A stretch of DNA of 64,000 bases from Cryptomeria japonica (Eukaryota > Streptophyta > Pinopsida > Cupressales > Cupressaceae). Both the position numbers and the translations under genes were made by a program. Of this stretch, positions 47,386 through 59,502 are shown piece after piece. How positions within the stretch are numbered: the stretch's first letter is position 1; each line of letters starts with the position of its first letter. The stretch lies in assembly GCF_030272615.1 (NCBI RefSeq), contig NC_081406.1, positions 117,188,847 through 117,252,846 on the forward strand, given 5' to 3'. Under the pieces are notes generated by a model. The model was not told the origin of the DNA, did not search any database, and saw only the letters and a program-made list of their open reading frames with translations.

Positions 47386-49686
47386 CTATGCCGAGCAGTT
47401 CTCCTGTAGTGAAATTAATGATGATGCTGGTGATTCACTTATGGAGTTCGAAGATTCTGTGCTTTCCTGCAACATCTCCTTGATATCTGTGAGACGGGCA
47501 ACCACTTCTTTCATGGTTGGTCTGAAATCCCTTTCTATTGCAAGGCACTCAAAGGCCAATTCGGCAGCTGCAGCAACAGTGACCTTCACCTCGTGATTTC
47601 GTCCAATCCTCAAATCTGGATCCACCAACTCATCCAACACACCTCTTCTGATCCTGTCCGTGGCCATGTTAGCAAGGCTGATTTCATTTCTATTTCGCAT
47701 AGTATCCACGGCCACTTTGGCAGAGATAATCTCCATCAAAACAACTCCTAAGCTGTATACATCAGACTTCTCAGTGAGCTGGAAGCATTGATGGTACTCT
47801 GGGTCAACATACCCGAGCGTACCTTGCGGAGCAGTTGTGATATGTGAGACATTCAGAGGCATCAATCTGGAAAGCCCAAAGTCTCCAACTTTTGCTCTGA
47901 AATCTTCGTCGAGAAGAATGTTGCTGGATTTAACATCTCTGTGCAAAATGGGCGGATTGAAGTTGTGGAGATACGCCAGGGCCTGAGCAGTTTGTATTGC
48001 AATGTTTAATCGAGTTGCCCAAGGCAAGCCTGTGAGGGTTCTTCGGCTCCCATGAAGGTGATCAGACAGGGTCCCATTTGGCATAAACTCGTAAACAAGT
48101 AGTAGCATTGGACTCTGCGGGCACGTACAGCCATAGAGACGAACAAGGTTTGGATGACACAGGGATGACAATATTTGTACCTCGTTGAGAAATTGCTCAA
48201 CTGTTCTGCAGCTATCCTGATAAAGCCTCTTCACTGCTACAGCTCGTCCGTCGTTAAGTTTACCCAGGTATACCACTCCATACCCTCCATCTCCAAGTAA
48301 CTTCTCCTCGTCAAAGAAATTTGTCGCCTGGTGAAGTTCTTGATAGGGAAATATGGACAAGTTGCCTATCTTATACATTGGGTAACCTGCTTCCATAACG
48401 CTTCTCTGATATTTACTCTTATCACCACGAAGCTCACGGGTATGAGCTCGCTTTCTTCTCTTTACATATAAAATACAAAGCATTGCTAGTGCTGCCATCA
48501 GTGAGACTCCTCCCACGGAGCAACCTGTATTAAGAACATTCTAATTAGATATAACACTTTTTAACAGTTAAGCGATTAGCAGTATTTAGATATTTTATTA
48601 TTTAATTTTTATTAATGGAAATTTATTTTTCATACTCAACCTGGCAATATTTAAGAACAGTCCTATCAAAATTATGGAGAAGATGTAAGAGAGAGAACAA
48701 ACAAAGCCATTTACCACACATTTAGCTTTCATGTAAAAATTGTGGACATTAAAGAGGAAGGGATGCTTACCGAGAGCAATAGCAGTCCTTTTAGCAGTGT
48801 CAGACCCACCTGCACGGTCTCAATTATAAAAAACAAGGGAAGAGGGAATTATAAGTAGTATGTTTAGCAAATACAGTTAAAAACTGATTTCTTTGACATA
48901 AAAGTTTGACGCTTTTCCTTCTTCATCTGTCAAATAGGTAAACAAGGACGTAGGACTCTTACCTTTGCAACTCAATTGTGTCGAATTACTGATGTCGTAA
49001 ATGCAAAGCTCTTTCTTTGATTCGCAATGCTCACAGCCTTTGCTGAAATCCCATTTTATTGGGAAACCATTGTATATACTTCCAAGCAACGGTCGATTAC
49101 TTCTGCCGAGTTTTTGAGCAGGTAGATGTACTAATGATTTACAATACGTATCCAAATTCCACTCTGAATAGTACCAAGTCTTATTACATTCTAGAACATA
49201 TAATTCAGTGGGCTGGTACTCTCTGATATCTTCGCTGCACTCTCCCCATAGACTTATATTCATGTACTCATCAGAAATGCGAAACTGGGGGCTAGACCAG
49301 AATTCCATTGTATGATTACTGGTCGACGGGTCGCATGCATCTCCCCAAATATTTCTATCAACTATTGTCATGTATTTGATGGGAAACTCTTTCCGGTGGC
49401 CAAAAGGTCTTAGCAGATAGTATTGGTAGCCATTGATAGTAAGTGAAATCATATTCACTTTACGATCACATTCAAGCTGAAGAGCAGGGTCACCGCAGCC
49501 GCTGCTCTTTGCTCCGAAGGGATATTCGAAGGTTCGATTCCCACATCGGAAGACTTCTGGACAAGCCGAGGATGAAGTAGCGAGGTATGCCATGAATATT
49601 GTGAGGACAAGAGAAAGGTATACAGTGGTTAGACTGAAATACTGAGAATGGTATATATGAAGGGGTAGTCCTCTCATTTTCATCAA
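47386..49686 (-). CDS. LRK10L/WAK-type receptor-like kinase
   Basis: Three exons with GT-AG borders: 49686-48963, 48809-48771 (39 bp) and 48524-47386, joining in frame to 633 codons. Residues 1-41 are a signal peptide. The ectodomain (42 to about 250) is a cysteine-rich GUB_WAK_bind type (CGNRTFEYPFGAKSSGCGDP), then a WAK-associated C-terminal block (GCEHCESKKELC). A transmembrane helix spans about 256-276 (GGVSLMAALAMLCILYV). The kinase has GDGGYG (332-337), VAVK Lys 353, HRDVKSSN (449-456), DFG (469-471) and GTLGYVDPEY, so it is an RD Ser/Thr kinase with all key residues. Relatives in plants sit in the plasma membrane and act in wall sensing and defence; the ligand here is unknown. The start is the first Met before the signal peptide. 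Three broken paralogues surround it. Confidence 0.92.
48525..48962 (-). other. introns and 39-bp exon of the receptor-kinase gene
   Basis: Intron 1 is 48962-48810 (GTAAGAG to TGCAG) and intron 2 is 48770-48525 (GTAAGCA to TACAG). Between them, the 39-bp exon 48771-48809 encodes GSDTAKRTAIAL, a short linker before the transmembrane helix. Both introns split a Gly codon in phase 1, so the exon can be skipped without changing frame. Confidence 0.88.
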
Positions 49687-50882
49687 TACTTACAACAGTC
49701 AGAAGAAATGAGTTAAATCAGGGGAACATGAATGGCAGTTTAATAGCAAAGGAGGACGGTGGGAGAAGGCAAGAAAATGATGAAGTGTGAGGAAGACCTT
49801 TGGAAAAATACCGAAGTCAATACGCAAATTTGACTGCTCTTTGGTGACCGACATCAAAAGTCGGAGTCAATTCACCAATTTGGCTATTCTATGAAGTCAA
49901 ATTTAACAGACGGATCGCACATAACGCCTTGTTAATTCCACGCGCTTTCTGTATAGTTTACGGTCGCAAATTATGACGGAAACATCTGAGTTCCGCGAAA
50001 GTTGCGCTAAGTTTGAGCGTACACTCGAAGGTCGCAGATCATTATAAATTATGTTTGGGACATATCTAAGAAAATCACTCCACTAACCAGGGAAATTGCA
50101 TGGAATGCAAGGAAATATAAAATATGGGTTCACCTTTTCTTTTATGTTGCTGGAGAAATTCCATATGAAAGATGCACAGACTTTAATTATTCATATTAAA
50201 TGCACTGTAAATATTTTAATTAAATTGTAATGATGTAATCGTAAACATTACATAGATGGTATTAGTCCTTGTCTATATAGATAGAGATTAATATTTTCGT
50301 TGTAGTTATTTGAAATACCTTCTTGGAATTGGTGTAAGAGACAATATATAGAGTTAAATTAAGGTTTGATCTACTCAAAAATTTCAAATCTTAATTTCTT
50401 TTAATGTTTTGATTGGTGTGTCATATTTTTCCACCATTTTTACATATCTTTCTATTTGTAAATTTGAAATAAAAATGTTAGACCAATCAAAATTGAGCAA
50501 AAAATTTAACCTAATGTTTTCACAGAGCCTCCAAACTGTACAAGATGGCATTCCCTCACTAGTCCACATGCCTAGACTATGCTTCCACATTTCACATACT
50601 CCTTTAGACACAGTGATCCACATTTTGCATGCTCATAGAAACATGGTAAATGTTGAGAAAAAAGTAATTATGTTCTCCTTAGGAGCCTCTTATGGATGTT
50701 TTTCTAGATTTGCATTTTTTGCATTTCTTGAATCATTGGCTTTTTCAAATTTATTTGATCAACCCTTGTAGTCTCCCTGTAGTAACACTCTTTTCTAACA
50801 TTAACTCTATAAAGCACTTTGCTAGAGAGAGTTTCCCTAAGGTCAAATTTTTTTTGTCCTTTATTCTCATTTGGGGTCATCC
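49687..50882. other. receptor-kinase 5' flank, no other gene
   Basis: The first 420 bases are also present upstream of psi-2 (43510-43810), which supports shared promoter DNA. It contains ACGCGC/ACGCG words near 49940 and 49928 but no convincing TATA box at the expected distance. From 50200 on it is AT-rich with short open frames that have no motif. Confidence 0.5.
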
Positions 50883-51262
50883 ATGGAGAAAATACAATAT
50901 AAGTATGTTGATGTTAAAGAATTGAAATTACATGTAGTAGAGATTGGACCAAGTATTTATCATCCTAAGTCTTCTTTTGATTTGTGGCTCAATTTTTTGG
51001 CTATATTAGTTTATGTGCTTCACTTGACAAGTCCAAATGTGTTGTTGTTTTGTGGTTTTCTTGAAATATGGTATTCATGGTGCCATCAAATGATTGTCTT
51101 ACCAAATGCATGATTTCATGCAATTGCTCCAAACTTGAGAGGCTATGAGTTCTTTGGCCAACCTCATAAAATAGAAAAAGACAGGGTTGTGGATCTAGTG
51201 GAAGACATGGCTGACCTTCTTGATGCCCTTGTCGCTGAGAAAATAATTATCCACAATATCTG
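50883..51262 (+). pseudogene. epoxide hydrolase first-exon relic
   Basis: From ATG 50883 the reading is MEKIQYKYVDVKELKLHVVE. After an out-of-place stretch of about 30 codons come CGFLEIWYSWCHQMIVLPNA, a TGA, FHAIAPNLRGYEFFGQP and DLVEDMADLLDALVAEK. This matches the N-terminal part of plant soluble epoxide hydrolases (alpha/beta-hydrolase fold): the oxyanion loop normally HGFPEIWYSWRHQM, here CGFLEIWYSWCHQM, and the segment APDLRGYG. HGFP is changed to CGFL, and no nucleophile or later exon is present. The reading ends at a TGA near 51261. It is a dead fragment of a detoxification/cutin-related enzyme family. Confidence 0.75.
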
Positions 51263-51555
51263 AAAGGCTTAAATAGGGTCATTACACGTTTCTTATTTGA
51301 TTGTTTTAAGTCCCAAATAGAAAACATGATGTGGGTTCTTTAATTTTTAGACCAAAAAAAATTCCAAAAATTTATAGTGGAGAACTAAGAACCTCATTAC
51401 CAAATGCCATAGTGTCATTTCTACTTTTGGCAATGTCAAGATGAAACGTGCCATTAGAAAAGGGAATGAGACCGCAAAAAGGCTGGTAGATCTTGACCCC
51501 TTCTACAACATGATCAAAATTTGGATGGCCCAACACAAGTTTCCAAAAGGTATCC
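51263..51555. other. spacer, no gene seen
   Basis: Short stretch between the epoxide-hydrolase relic and the next coding relic. Antisense of 51372-51557 is open but has no motif. Confidence 0.4.
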
Positions 51556-53110
51556 ATGCCATGCTACAAGCATAAAATAATCCCAATAATGCATAAAAAT
51601 ATAAGGATCACCTTTTGGATTGTTGTTTGGGCCATTATGAACTTCAATCATTTATTATTTTGGACTGGGATTTTTAAATTGGTGAAAGCAAATTTTCCCC
51701 CAAAACTGCTAGTAGTTGACAATTCCCTAAAGCTGGTTTTCCAAGTCCTCTCCTAGACATTGTTATTGGTTTGCTTTTGGAAGGCTTAACCATGGGTGGT
51801 GAGCTCATTCAAATACAACCAAAAAACTGTGACAAATTTAAGAAAAATGAAGCCCTTTGGAAGAAGTTTGTGAAAGGTAATCTAGCATCCTACATTGAGG
51901 TCATGAAGAGTTTTAACCTACCCTCTCAAAATAATTTACATAGTCATGGAATGAGGGTGAAGTCAAAATTGGTGGTGTGGTTTTCATAGTTTCTATGGAG
52001 TCTTTTGCAGCCATGACTATTCCTATTGTGGAAGGTGTAATGTTCCCTAAGAAACCAAAAGGGAACTACAAGGTTGATATTGCAAGGTTCCTCAAGTTAG
52101 GAGAGAAGGTGGCTCATCTTCAAAGTGGTTTCAATAGAAAAGACCTTTCCGGTGTTTGGAAGGAGGCTTCTCTACTCCTCATGAAGTACATTACTCTAGA
52201 GAGGATTTTTAAATGATTTCACCCTCAAATTTATCCAATGCCCAACCATGTCATGTATAGAATGAAGATGAACTTTCCTTATTGGATTTTCTCATCCATT
52301 TCTTAGTCGGTTGTTGTTTCTAAAGCCAAAAATGTTCTTCCTTGTCATCAAGGTCTTATCTTGAGGTTTTATGATTTCCATTTAGACTTGACCCCTACTT
52401 GTGGGCCTTCCATAGACCTCTCTGGCCCTCCTAATCCCATCTTGATTGTTGAGTTATCAAAATACTCATTTTATATAAGGGTATTCATAGAACCACACCT
52501 TGTGAATAGGCACTCCTATTTGTGTTAACCCTTAATGGTGTGCTAAAAATAAGTTAACAACCTAGCCACCTAAAGTCTCTATGTATGATGTGTCGTAGTC
52601 TAAGGCCCTTGCTTTTGAGGGTAGTGCATCCTCTCAGTCCATTGGTTCTAAATGGACTCTAGATGACCCTAAAGATAATATTATCACGCCTTCCACACCT
52701 TTGTTGGGCTCACCTTCCCCTGCCAATTCCCCACAAAAATGGGACTTGCTTATGCTTGCAAAGAAGGTGAACAATATTTGGGATAGGTGCAACAAACAAG
52801 AAGCCATTATTGATTGGATCCTTTCTCAACTCAATGTGGTCAAGAAAAAGATCACTAGGTTAGAGGCTCTTACTGAGCCAGACACTAGAGCTTCAAGTTG
52901 GGTGATGGATGAAAAAAATTAGAGATTTTGGGTGGAAGCTAATGATTTGGTAGACACATTAGAAAAGTGGGAAGGTATGGAAGAGGATATCAAGGAGCTC
53001 ATTATGGAGGTGAATCAGAAGGATGATAGGCATGAGATGGCTATAGTCATTGAGGAGATATAGGGCAACCAAATGACCCTAAAAAGGAAGTTGGTTGACA
53101 CGATGACTCT
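51556..53110 (+). pseudogene. unrecognised decayed coding region, repeat-like
   Basis: Coding-like pieces follow on +: LLEGLTMGGELIQIQPKNCD and WKKFVKGNLASYIEVMKSFN (51771-51989). After a shift come SMESFAAMTIPIVEGVMFPK, GNYKVDIARFLKLGEKVAHL and GVWKEASLLLMKYITLERIF (51977-52216). Then SKAKNVLPCHQGLILRFYDF and PSIDLSGPPNPILIVELSKY, and a coiled-coil-like end LMLAKKVNNIWDRCNKQEAI (52740) to LEKWEGMEEDIKELIMEVNQ. Many stops occur. The protein is Lys-rich with a C-terminal coil, like the structural proteins of some plant retroelements, but I know no family for it. It could also be a lineage-specific host gene. Confidence 0.4.
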
Positions 53111-54239
53111 CAATGAGGAAATGGAAAAATAATTTGGCCTCTCTTTAGGCTGCTCAAGAGGAATTTAATAGAAGACACGAGAAGAAGAGACACGTCATTG
53201 AGTTGTCATTGAATTTTGTGACAAAGATGACTTCTTTAAGAGATTGCCTCAAAGTCTCTTATTGTGTCATCAGGAAAAGGTTCCAATAAGAAGTTGTCTT
53301 TCTCAAAGAAGGTGAAATCACTAAGATAGGACTAGCAAAGAGAAAAAAACTCCACCAAATAGGCCATTGGTTCATGCCTTCAGTGGTTAGTTTGGGTTCT
53401 TTTTTTCTCTTTGTCCATCTCTTCTTAGTCTACTTTTCTATTTTGGTTAGTTTTTGTGGTCAATTGACTTTTGTTCCTTTTTGACAACTGGTTTTCCAGT
53501 TGGGTGCTCTCACTCCTTGTGAGACCCCTATTATTTTTCGCTTTTGCGATTATGTTATGGGTTGGGCCTCTCTTGTTTCTTTTTCTCTAATCAGAACATG
53601 AATATTCTTTATTATACTTTTAAAAAGATCAACTTATGTCTTGCCCACCTTTAAACTCTCTTTACCACTTTTCCTTTAATGTAAGAAAATTCTTTTTCAA
53701 CTTCAACACTAACCACTCTCCCTTTTTGAAAACTTTATGAACTTTTAAAACTTCACCTTGTCAAATTTACATACCATTGAGTACGTAAAAATAAAAATAG
53801 ATTCTTGGCAAAATACATACTTGACTATTATGAAAAATGATTTTTAAAATTTCTTATTACTTATTGGCTTAGAAAGGTTTGCAAACATCAATAAAAATGA
53901 CGTGGAATCACAATATAGATATCTATGAAAGAGAAGTTAATGATTTATTTCCCCCTCCAAAAATTATTACGTTGTTATTTATCAAGAATTTGTTTTAATC
54001 TATATATCTAGTTGTTTTCTTAAATTTGAACAAACTTCCAATGTTTTTCCTTTAATCACCTATTCATAAGAATATGATTAAATGCATAGAAAATATTACA
54101 TTTTTAAATAATATAAAAAATAATAAACTTACATTATCAATTATACATTTATCATATCATTTATTTTCAACTACTCAAATAATTTTTAAATATCCATCAA
54201 TAATTAAAAACTATTTAAATTCCTAATCAGAAAAAATAC
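53111..54239. other. spacer, possible end of a LINE-like repeat
   Basis: 53400-53640 is T-rich with TTGGGTGCTCTCACTCCTTG and TCTTTATTATACTTTTAAAA, resembling the 3' untranslated end of a non-LTR element. From 53640 on it is AT-rich without coding signals. Confidence 0.35.
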
Positions 54240-54775
54240 ACAACATTAATATATAAACATAAATTTACACTTTGAACAATAAAACTAATACTAAATACAA
54301 CATCACAAAAACGAAATCAGAGATGCACTTCAATCCGAAACTACGTCGGGCTAGTTTTCCTGCAGTGAAGTTAACCAATATCTTGGTACGCTTCTTATGG
54401 AGTTGCAAGATTCTATGCTTTCCTGCAGCATCTCCTTGATTTCTATGAGACGGGAACCAACTTCTTTCATGGTTGGCCTAAAATCCCTATATGTGGCAAG
54501 GCACTCAAAGGCTGATTCGGTAACCGCAGCAACTGTGGCCTTTACCTCATGATTTCTTCCAATCTTCAAATATGGATTGACCAATTCATCCAATACACCT
54601 TTTCTAATCTTGTTTTTGGCCATATTAGCAAGGTTGATTTCGTTGCTACATTGGCAAAAATAATCTCCACCAAAGCAACTCCTAAGTTGTACACATCAAA
54701 TTACTCAGTGAGCTGGAAGCATTGATGGTACTCTGGGTTAACATACTTGAGCGTACCTTGTAGAGAACTTGTTAT
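54240..54775 (-). pseudogene. psi-3, kinase C-terminal part
   Basis: The minus strand matches the intact gene from its activation segment to the stop and 3' flank: YVNPEYHQCFQLTE, a degraded SDVYSLGV region, then an open stretch IRKGVLDELVNPYLKIGRNH and YRDFRPTMKEVGSRLIEIKE to about 54351. The 3' flank similarity continues to about 54240 (ACTAATACTAAATACA). A stop and a deletion lie in the kinase helix region. Copia element 4 splits the gene at 54775, and it resumes at 60093. Confidence 0.87.
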
Positions 54776-55376
54776 TGTAGAATCTGAAACTACTCTATCT
54801 CCTCTAAGCCAATTGATTAATCAAATAAAATAGAAAAGAACATACTATAACAACAATAATCAAATTGCAGAAATATAACAAACACAAATCCGAATAAAAA
54901 TAGAGTGGCCTCTTTTTTTAACAACACACAAATTCTATATTATTGCTTAATAAAAAAGAATACAAGGATTCCTTATAAATAGAGTTTTCTAGCTTCACTA
55001 AGAAAAGAATTCAAAGTCTCTAAAAATAGAACATACAGTACTAAGGATAGAGCATGCTATGCATGCATTTATTTGGTGGAAAATCAGACTAAAAATATAA
55101 AATAAACACTACATTCTAAAAACTAAATCAAGAAACTAAACCAACTATGGGCATGCATTCTTGGGTGTATACAAACAGTCTTAAAATAAAATCCAAACTA
55201 AATTTGACTAATAGCATGCACAACATGCTTTATTTTCTAGAATGTAAAAACTAAAAACTAAGAATAGCCTAAATCTATTCTAATCCTTTGATAGTGCATG
55301 ACTATGTTTTTATTGGTGCACGATGGTGTATGCATGATGAAGCTTCCTAACCAAACAAAAACATCACTTATCTTCA
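54776..55376 (-). repeat. copia 4 3' LTR
   Basis: The plus strand begins TGTAGAATCTGAAACTAC and ends ACATCACTTATCTTCA. About 11 bases are extra near its start compared with the other LTR. Confidence 0.9.
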
Positions 55377-55390
55377 TACTCCCCCTTGAT
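55377..55390 (-). other. copia 4 polypurine tract
   Basis: The minus strand reads ATCAAGGGGGAGTA immediately before the 3' LTR. Confidence 0.85.
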
Positions 55391-55599
55391 GTTGAGAGGG
55401 CTTATAATCTTATCTCGGAGTGCCAAAAACTGAGTTTTTGCAACTGCTTTGGTGAAGATATCTACTGGCCGATCTTGAGTGTTGATGTACTTCAATTCAA
55501 CTTCCTTCTTCTATACTCAATCCCAAATAAAGTGATATTTCATGTGAAAATAATTTGTTCTATTGTGATGAACCAGATTCTTTGCTAATTTGATGACAC

Positions 55600-56815
55600 T
55601 CACATTGTCACAATAAATCACTGTAGGTTGAATTTTCTTTTCTCCATTTTTTTTCAAAACTTTTTTAAGCTAGAGAGCTTGTGTACTTGGTGAGGTAATT
55701 GCAACATACTTTGCTTCTGTGGATGAGTGGGCAACAATGCTTTTCTTTTTTGAGCTCCATGTAATCAAACCGGATTCAAAAGAGAAACAATTTCTAGATG
55801 TAGACTTACTAGTCATCCATACTACCTCCCCAATCTGAATCACTAAAGCCTACAAGATTGAACTTTTCAAAAGAGTAGTAGTGAATACCAAAATTTGAAG
55901 TCCCTTTCATATACCTCAAAATCCTCTTGCCTTATTTCTTATGTATTTCTGATGGATTTTTCATATACCTTGAAACAAGTGAATCTGAATAGGCAATATC
56001 AAGCCTCATGTGGGTTAGAAACATCAAGCTCACCACAATACTTTTGTAGGTTGTCCCATCAACTAAATGAACACCATCATCTCTACACAAAAAAAATCCA
56101 TAAGAACTTGGAGTGGATGCATGGTTACAATCAATCATATCAAATTTCTTCAGCATACCCTGTGCATACTTTGTTTGACAAATGAAAATCTCATTCTTAC
56201 TTTGATAAACCTCCATTCCTTGAAAATATTTCATGAGACCAAGATCTTTCATCTCAAACTCATTCATCATAGCAACTTTGAATTCATCTTTCATCTTAGA
56301 ACTACTACCCATATATAATAGATCATCAACATACAAAGTTATGATTAGAATATCAATACCTTCTTGTTTGTTGTAAGGGTTAGGATTACTCTTACTTCTT
56401 TGGAAGCCATTCTCCTGAAAGTATCCATCAATCCTGGCATGCCATGCTCTTGGTGCTTTCTTGAGGCCATACAAAACCTTCTTAAACTATATACATGATG
56501 CTCTTTTCCATCCACTTCAAAACCTTGTGGCTGCTCCACATATACTTCCTCTTCTAAGTACCCATTCAAGAAGGTACTTTTCATGTCCATATGATGTATG
56601 CTCCACTTCTTCTGATTTGCTAATGAAATCAGCATTCTTATGGTCTCATGTCTTGCTACTAGTGCAAATGTCTCTTCATAATCAATTTCATACTTATGTG
56701 TGAAGCCTTTAGCAACTAATCTTGCCTTGTGTTTTTGAACACTCTCATCACTGTTAAACTTGGTCTTGACCCATTTGGTGCCAATCTTTTTCTTGTCATG
56801 TGAAATTTTTGTCAA
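55600..56815 (-). pseudogene. copia 4 RT and RNase H
   Basis: 56815-56345 encodes KKIGTKWVKTKFNSDESVQK, HKARLVAKGFTHKYEIDYEE, FALVARHETIRMLISLA and MDMKSTFLNGYLEEEVYVEQ. After a shift, 56474-55932 gives MYGLKKAPRAWHARIDGYFQ, the catalytic TLYVDDLLYMG and FEMKDLGLMKYFQGMEVYQS. RNase H follows with VGFSDSDWGGSMDD and a degraded end. Stops and shifts near 56470, 55930 and 55820 prevent a full enzyme. Confidence 0.88.
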
Positions 56816-56869
56816 CTCCTAAGTGTCATTCATGTGAATGGACTCCATCTATTCTTCCATGGTTTGCAC

Positions 56870-58440
56870 CTAAACCTCATTAGTGCATGCATCTTCAAAA
56901 CATGATGGTTCAAAATCAACCTTGGCTAATAAAGAAAAATTCATTGTCTCACCTATTGGGTCTTCTTCATATACTTGATTTGCACTCCTCTGATAGATAT
57001 CACTCAATCTCCTTACCTTCCTTGTAGAACTTGGAGAAGAAACTGGACTTGAACTTGGTACTGAAGAACTTGATGAAGGGTTGCTTGGTGGAGTTAAACC
57101 ATTGGATACAGAAACATTAGTTTCTTGCTCATGATCAATATCAACAATTATATCATTATTCAAAACATATTTTGGCTTCTCAGCATGGCTTTTTAAATGA
57201 CCATAAACTCCCCTTTCATAAAAAATTACATCTCTTGAGACAATAAGCTTATTAGTGATGGGATTATACAATCTATAAGCCTTTCTTTTCTCACTATACC
57301 CAATAAAAATACATGACTCGCTCTTTGCATCTAACTTTTATCTATTCTGATCAAGTACATGCACATAAGCCAAACAAACAAAAACTTTGAAATGATTAAC
57401 ATTAGACCTTTTTCCATACCAAGCTTCATAAGGAGTCATCTCTTTTAGTGCACTGGTGGGGCTACGATTGAGGATAAACACTATTGTAGCAACTTCATCT
57501 CCCCAATAAGAATTGCTCAATCCCTTAGTTTGTAACATGCACCTTTCCATTTCAACCATAGTACTATTCTTCCTTTCAGCTACTCTATTTTGTTGAGGTG
57601 TGTATGCAGTACTAAGTTGCCTCCTAATGCCATTCATATCACAATAACTTTGGAAATCCTTCGAACAAAATTCTCCTCCACGGTCAGTCCTCAAACATTT
57701 GATCTTGCACCCTATCTCATTTTCTATGAGGGCTTTGAACTTCTTAAATGTATCCAAAGATTCATCTTTGGCCTTCAAAAAATATACCCAACAATTTTAT
57801 GAGTAGTCATCAATAAAAGTGATGAAATATGATGACTTACCCAAACTTGTAGTCTGCATAGGACCACATATGTCTTAATGAACAAGTTGAAGTGGGTGTT
57901 GGGCCCTCCATGCCTTTCCCTTTGGAAACTTTTCCCTTGCATGCTTTCCTTTAGCACATCCTTCACAAACCTTCTTATGCTCCTCTACTTTAGGCTAACC
58001 AGAAACTAATGCATGCGAGGTTAGAAACTTCAAGCTATGAAAACTCAAATGCCCATACCAAAGATTCCATAACCAACTTGAATCATCATAAGCCATATTT
58101 TCCAAACTGTTGTTATGTTCACCAAACCTCAAGGGGAACATCCTATTTCTTGTCATAGGCACAAGAGTGATCACCCTATTGTTCTTATTCTTATCATATA
58201 TAGTACATATCTTATTCTCAAAGACTACTTTATAATTTTTCTCACTTAGCTCCCCAACACCTAACAAATTGTGCTTCAATTGTGGCGTATAATAAATATC
58301 ATGAATATTCTTTATACCTTCTTTTGTTTGGACCTCCATAGCTCCTTTTACAACAACCTCCAATGATTTATCATCACCAAGCTAGATCTTGGATTTGAAA
58401 CTTCCATCCTTTGTTTAAACAACTTCTCATTCCTTGTCAT
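56870..58440 (-). pseudogene. copia 4 pre-integrase and integrase
   Basis: 58363-57995 holds the end of the protease and the pre-integrase block (VQTKEGIKNIHDIYYTPQLK; SSWLWNLWYGHLSFHSL). The integrase follows with CEGCAKGKHAREKFPKGKAW, DICGPMQTTSLGKSSYFITF and the core 57778-57338 (RTDRGGEFCSKDFQSYCDMN to QQNRVAERKN). Asp and Glu are kept, 35 residues apart. The C-terminal part SCIFIGYSEKRKAYRLYN and a Ser/Pro linker end near 56870. Stops are at about 57340, 57780, 57810 and 57995. Confidence 0.87.
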
Positions 58441-58459
58441 ATGGTTAGAGCATCCAAAA

Positions 58460-59434
58460 TCTAGGTATTAAACATCTTTACTAGTATTTTCACCCTTGGC
58501 ATAAGATAAAAATAAGTGATTAGGAGGATTCTCACTACATTCTTGAGCATAGTTACCACTTTTACCTTCTTTCAACCTGCATTCTCTTTCAAAGTTGTCA
58601 TACCTGTTACAATGGTAACATTGAACATTTCTCTTATCAAATCTGCCTCTATCTCTTCCTTTGGAACCACCTCTTCCTCTTGAGCCACCTCTACCTCTAC
58701 CTCTTGAAGAATTTTGGCTTTTCCCTTTACCTTGGCCTTGATTGATTTTGGAACTACTGCTGTTTGCATCTTCATTTTTTGTGATTTGCAATTTAGAGGA
58801 AAATGCTTTCTCCGGACCTTCAAAAGAATCTTTCAATCTTTCTTATTGAGACATCAAGGATCCAACCAATTGATCAAACTATAGTTTTCTCAAATCTTTT
58901 CTTTCTTCTATGATTATGGCAATATGATTTCATCTGGGGTCAAAGATCTCAATACCTTTTTTTTATCAAAACTTCATTACTTACAGTTTCCCCAAGTGTA
59001 GCCATTTTATTGACCACATCTTTGACACTGACATAATGGTCACTTATAATTTCAATTTCTTGCATCTTCAAATTCTCATACTCTCGCTTCAATGTCTGAA
59101 GCTTGACCACCTTAACTTGATCACTACCCTGGTAAGCTTCTTGTAGAGTCTTCCAGGCATCTTTGGCAATTGTTGCTCCTGATATTCTTGGAAATAAGCT
59201 CTTATCAAGAGCTATCTGAATGTGAAATGAAACTTGAGCATTCTTCTTCCTTTCTTCCTTTCTTGTTGTTCTTTCATTGGCTGTAAGGGCATTCCAATTA
59301 GCTGGCTCCTCATAACCTAATTCAATAATCTCCCACAAATCTTTTCCAAACAAAAAGGCGAGCATCTTAATGCACCAATAATCATAATCATTCTCATCAA
59401 ATTTTGGAATGAGCATATGGTTAGAATTCGACAT
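58460..59434 (-). pseudogene. copia 4 gag
   Basis: The start is ATG 59434 (MSNSNHMLIPKFDENDYDYW), a UBN2-type gag with AKDAWKTLQEAYQGSDQVKV and VVNKMATLGETVSNEVLIKK to 58949. After stops the frame resumes at 58836 with a Gly/Arg-rich run and a knuckle CYHCNRYDNFERECRLKE, in which the His is Asn (C-X2-C then N in place of H), so zinc binding is doubtful. The end near 58460 leads to the protease site (LDFGCSNHMT, normally LDSGCSNHMT). Confidence 0.87.
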
Positions 59435-59488
59435 GATTACTTTGGTGAAATTCCAACAATAAAACTTTAACCCAAAACAATTTTACCT

Positions 59489-59500
59489 GCTTTGATATCA
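59489..59500 (-). other. copia 4 primer-binding site
   Basis: The minus strand reads TGATATCAAAGC two bases inside the 5' LTR, a mutated form of the initiator-Met-tRNA site. Confidence 0.75.
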
Positions 59501-59502
59501 CT

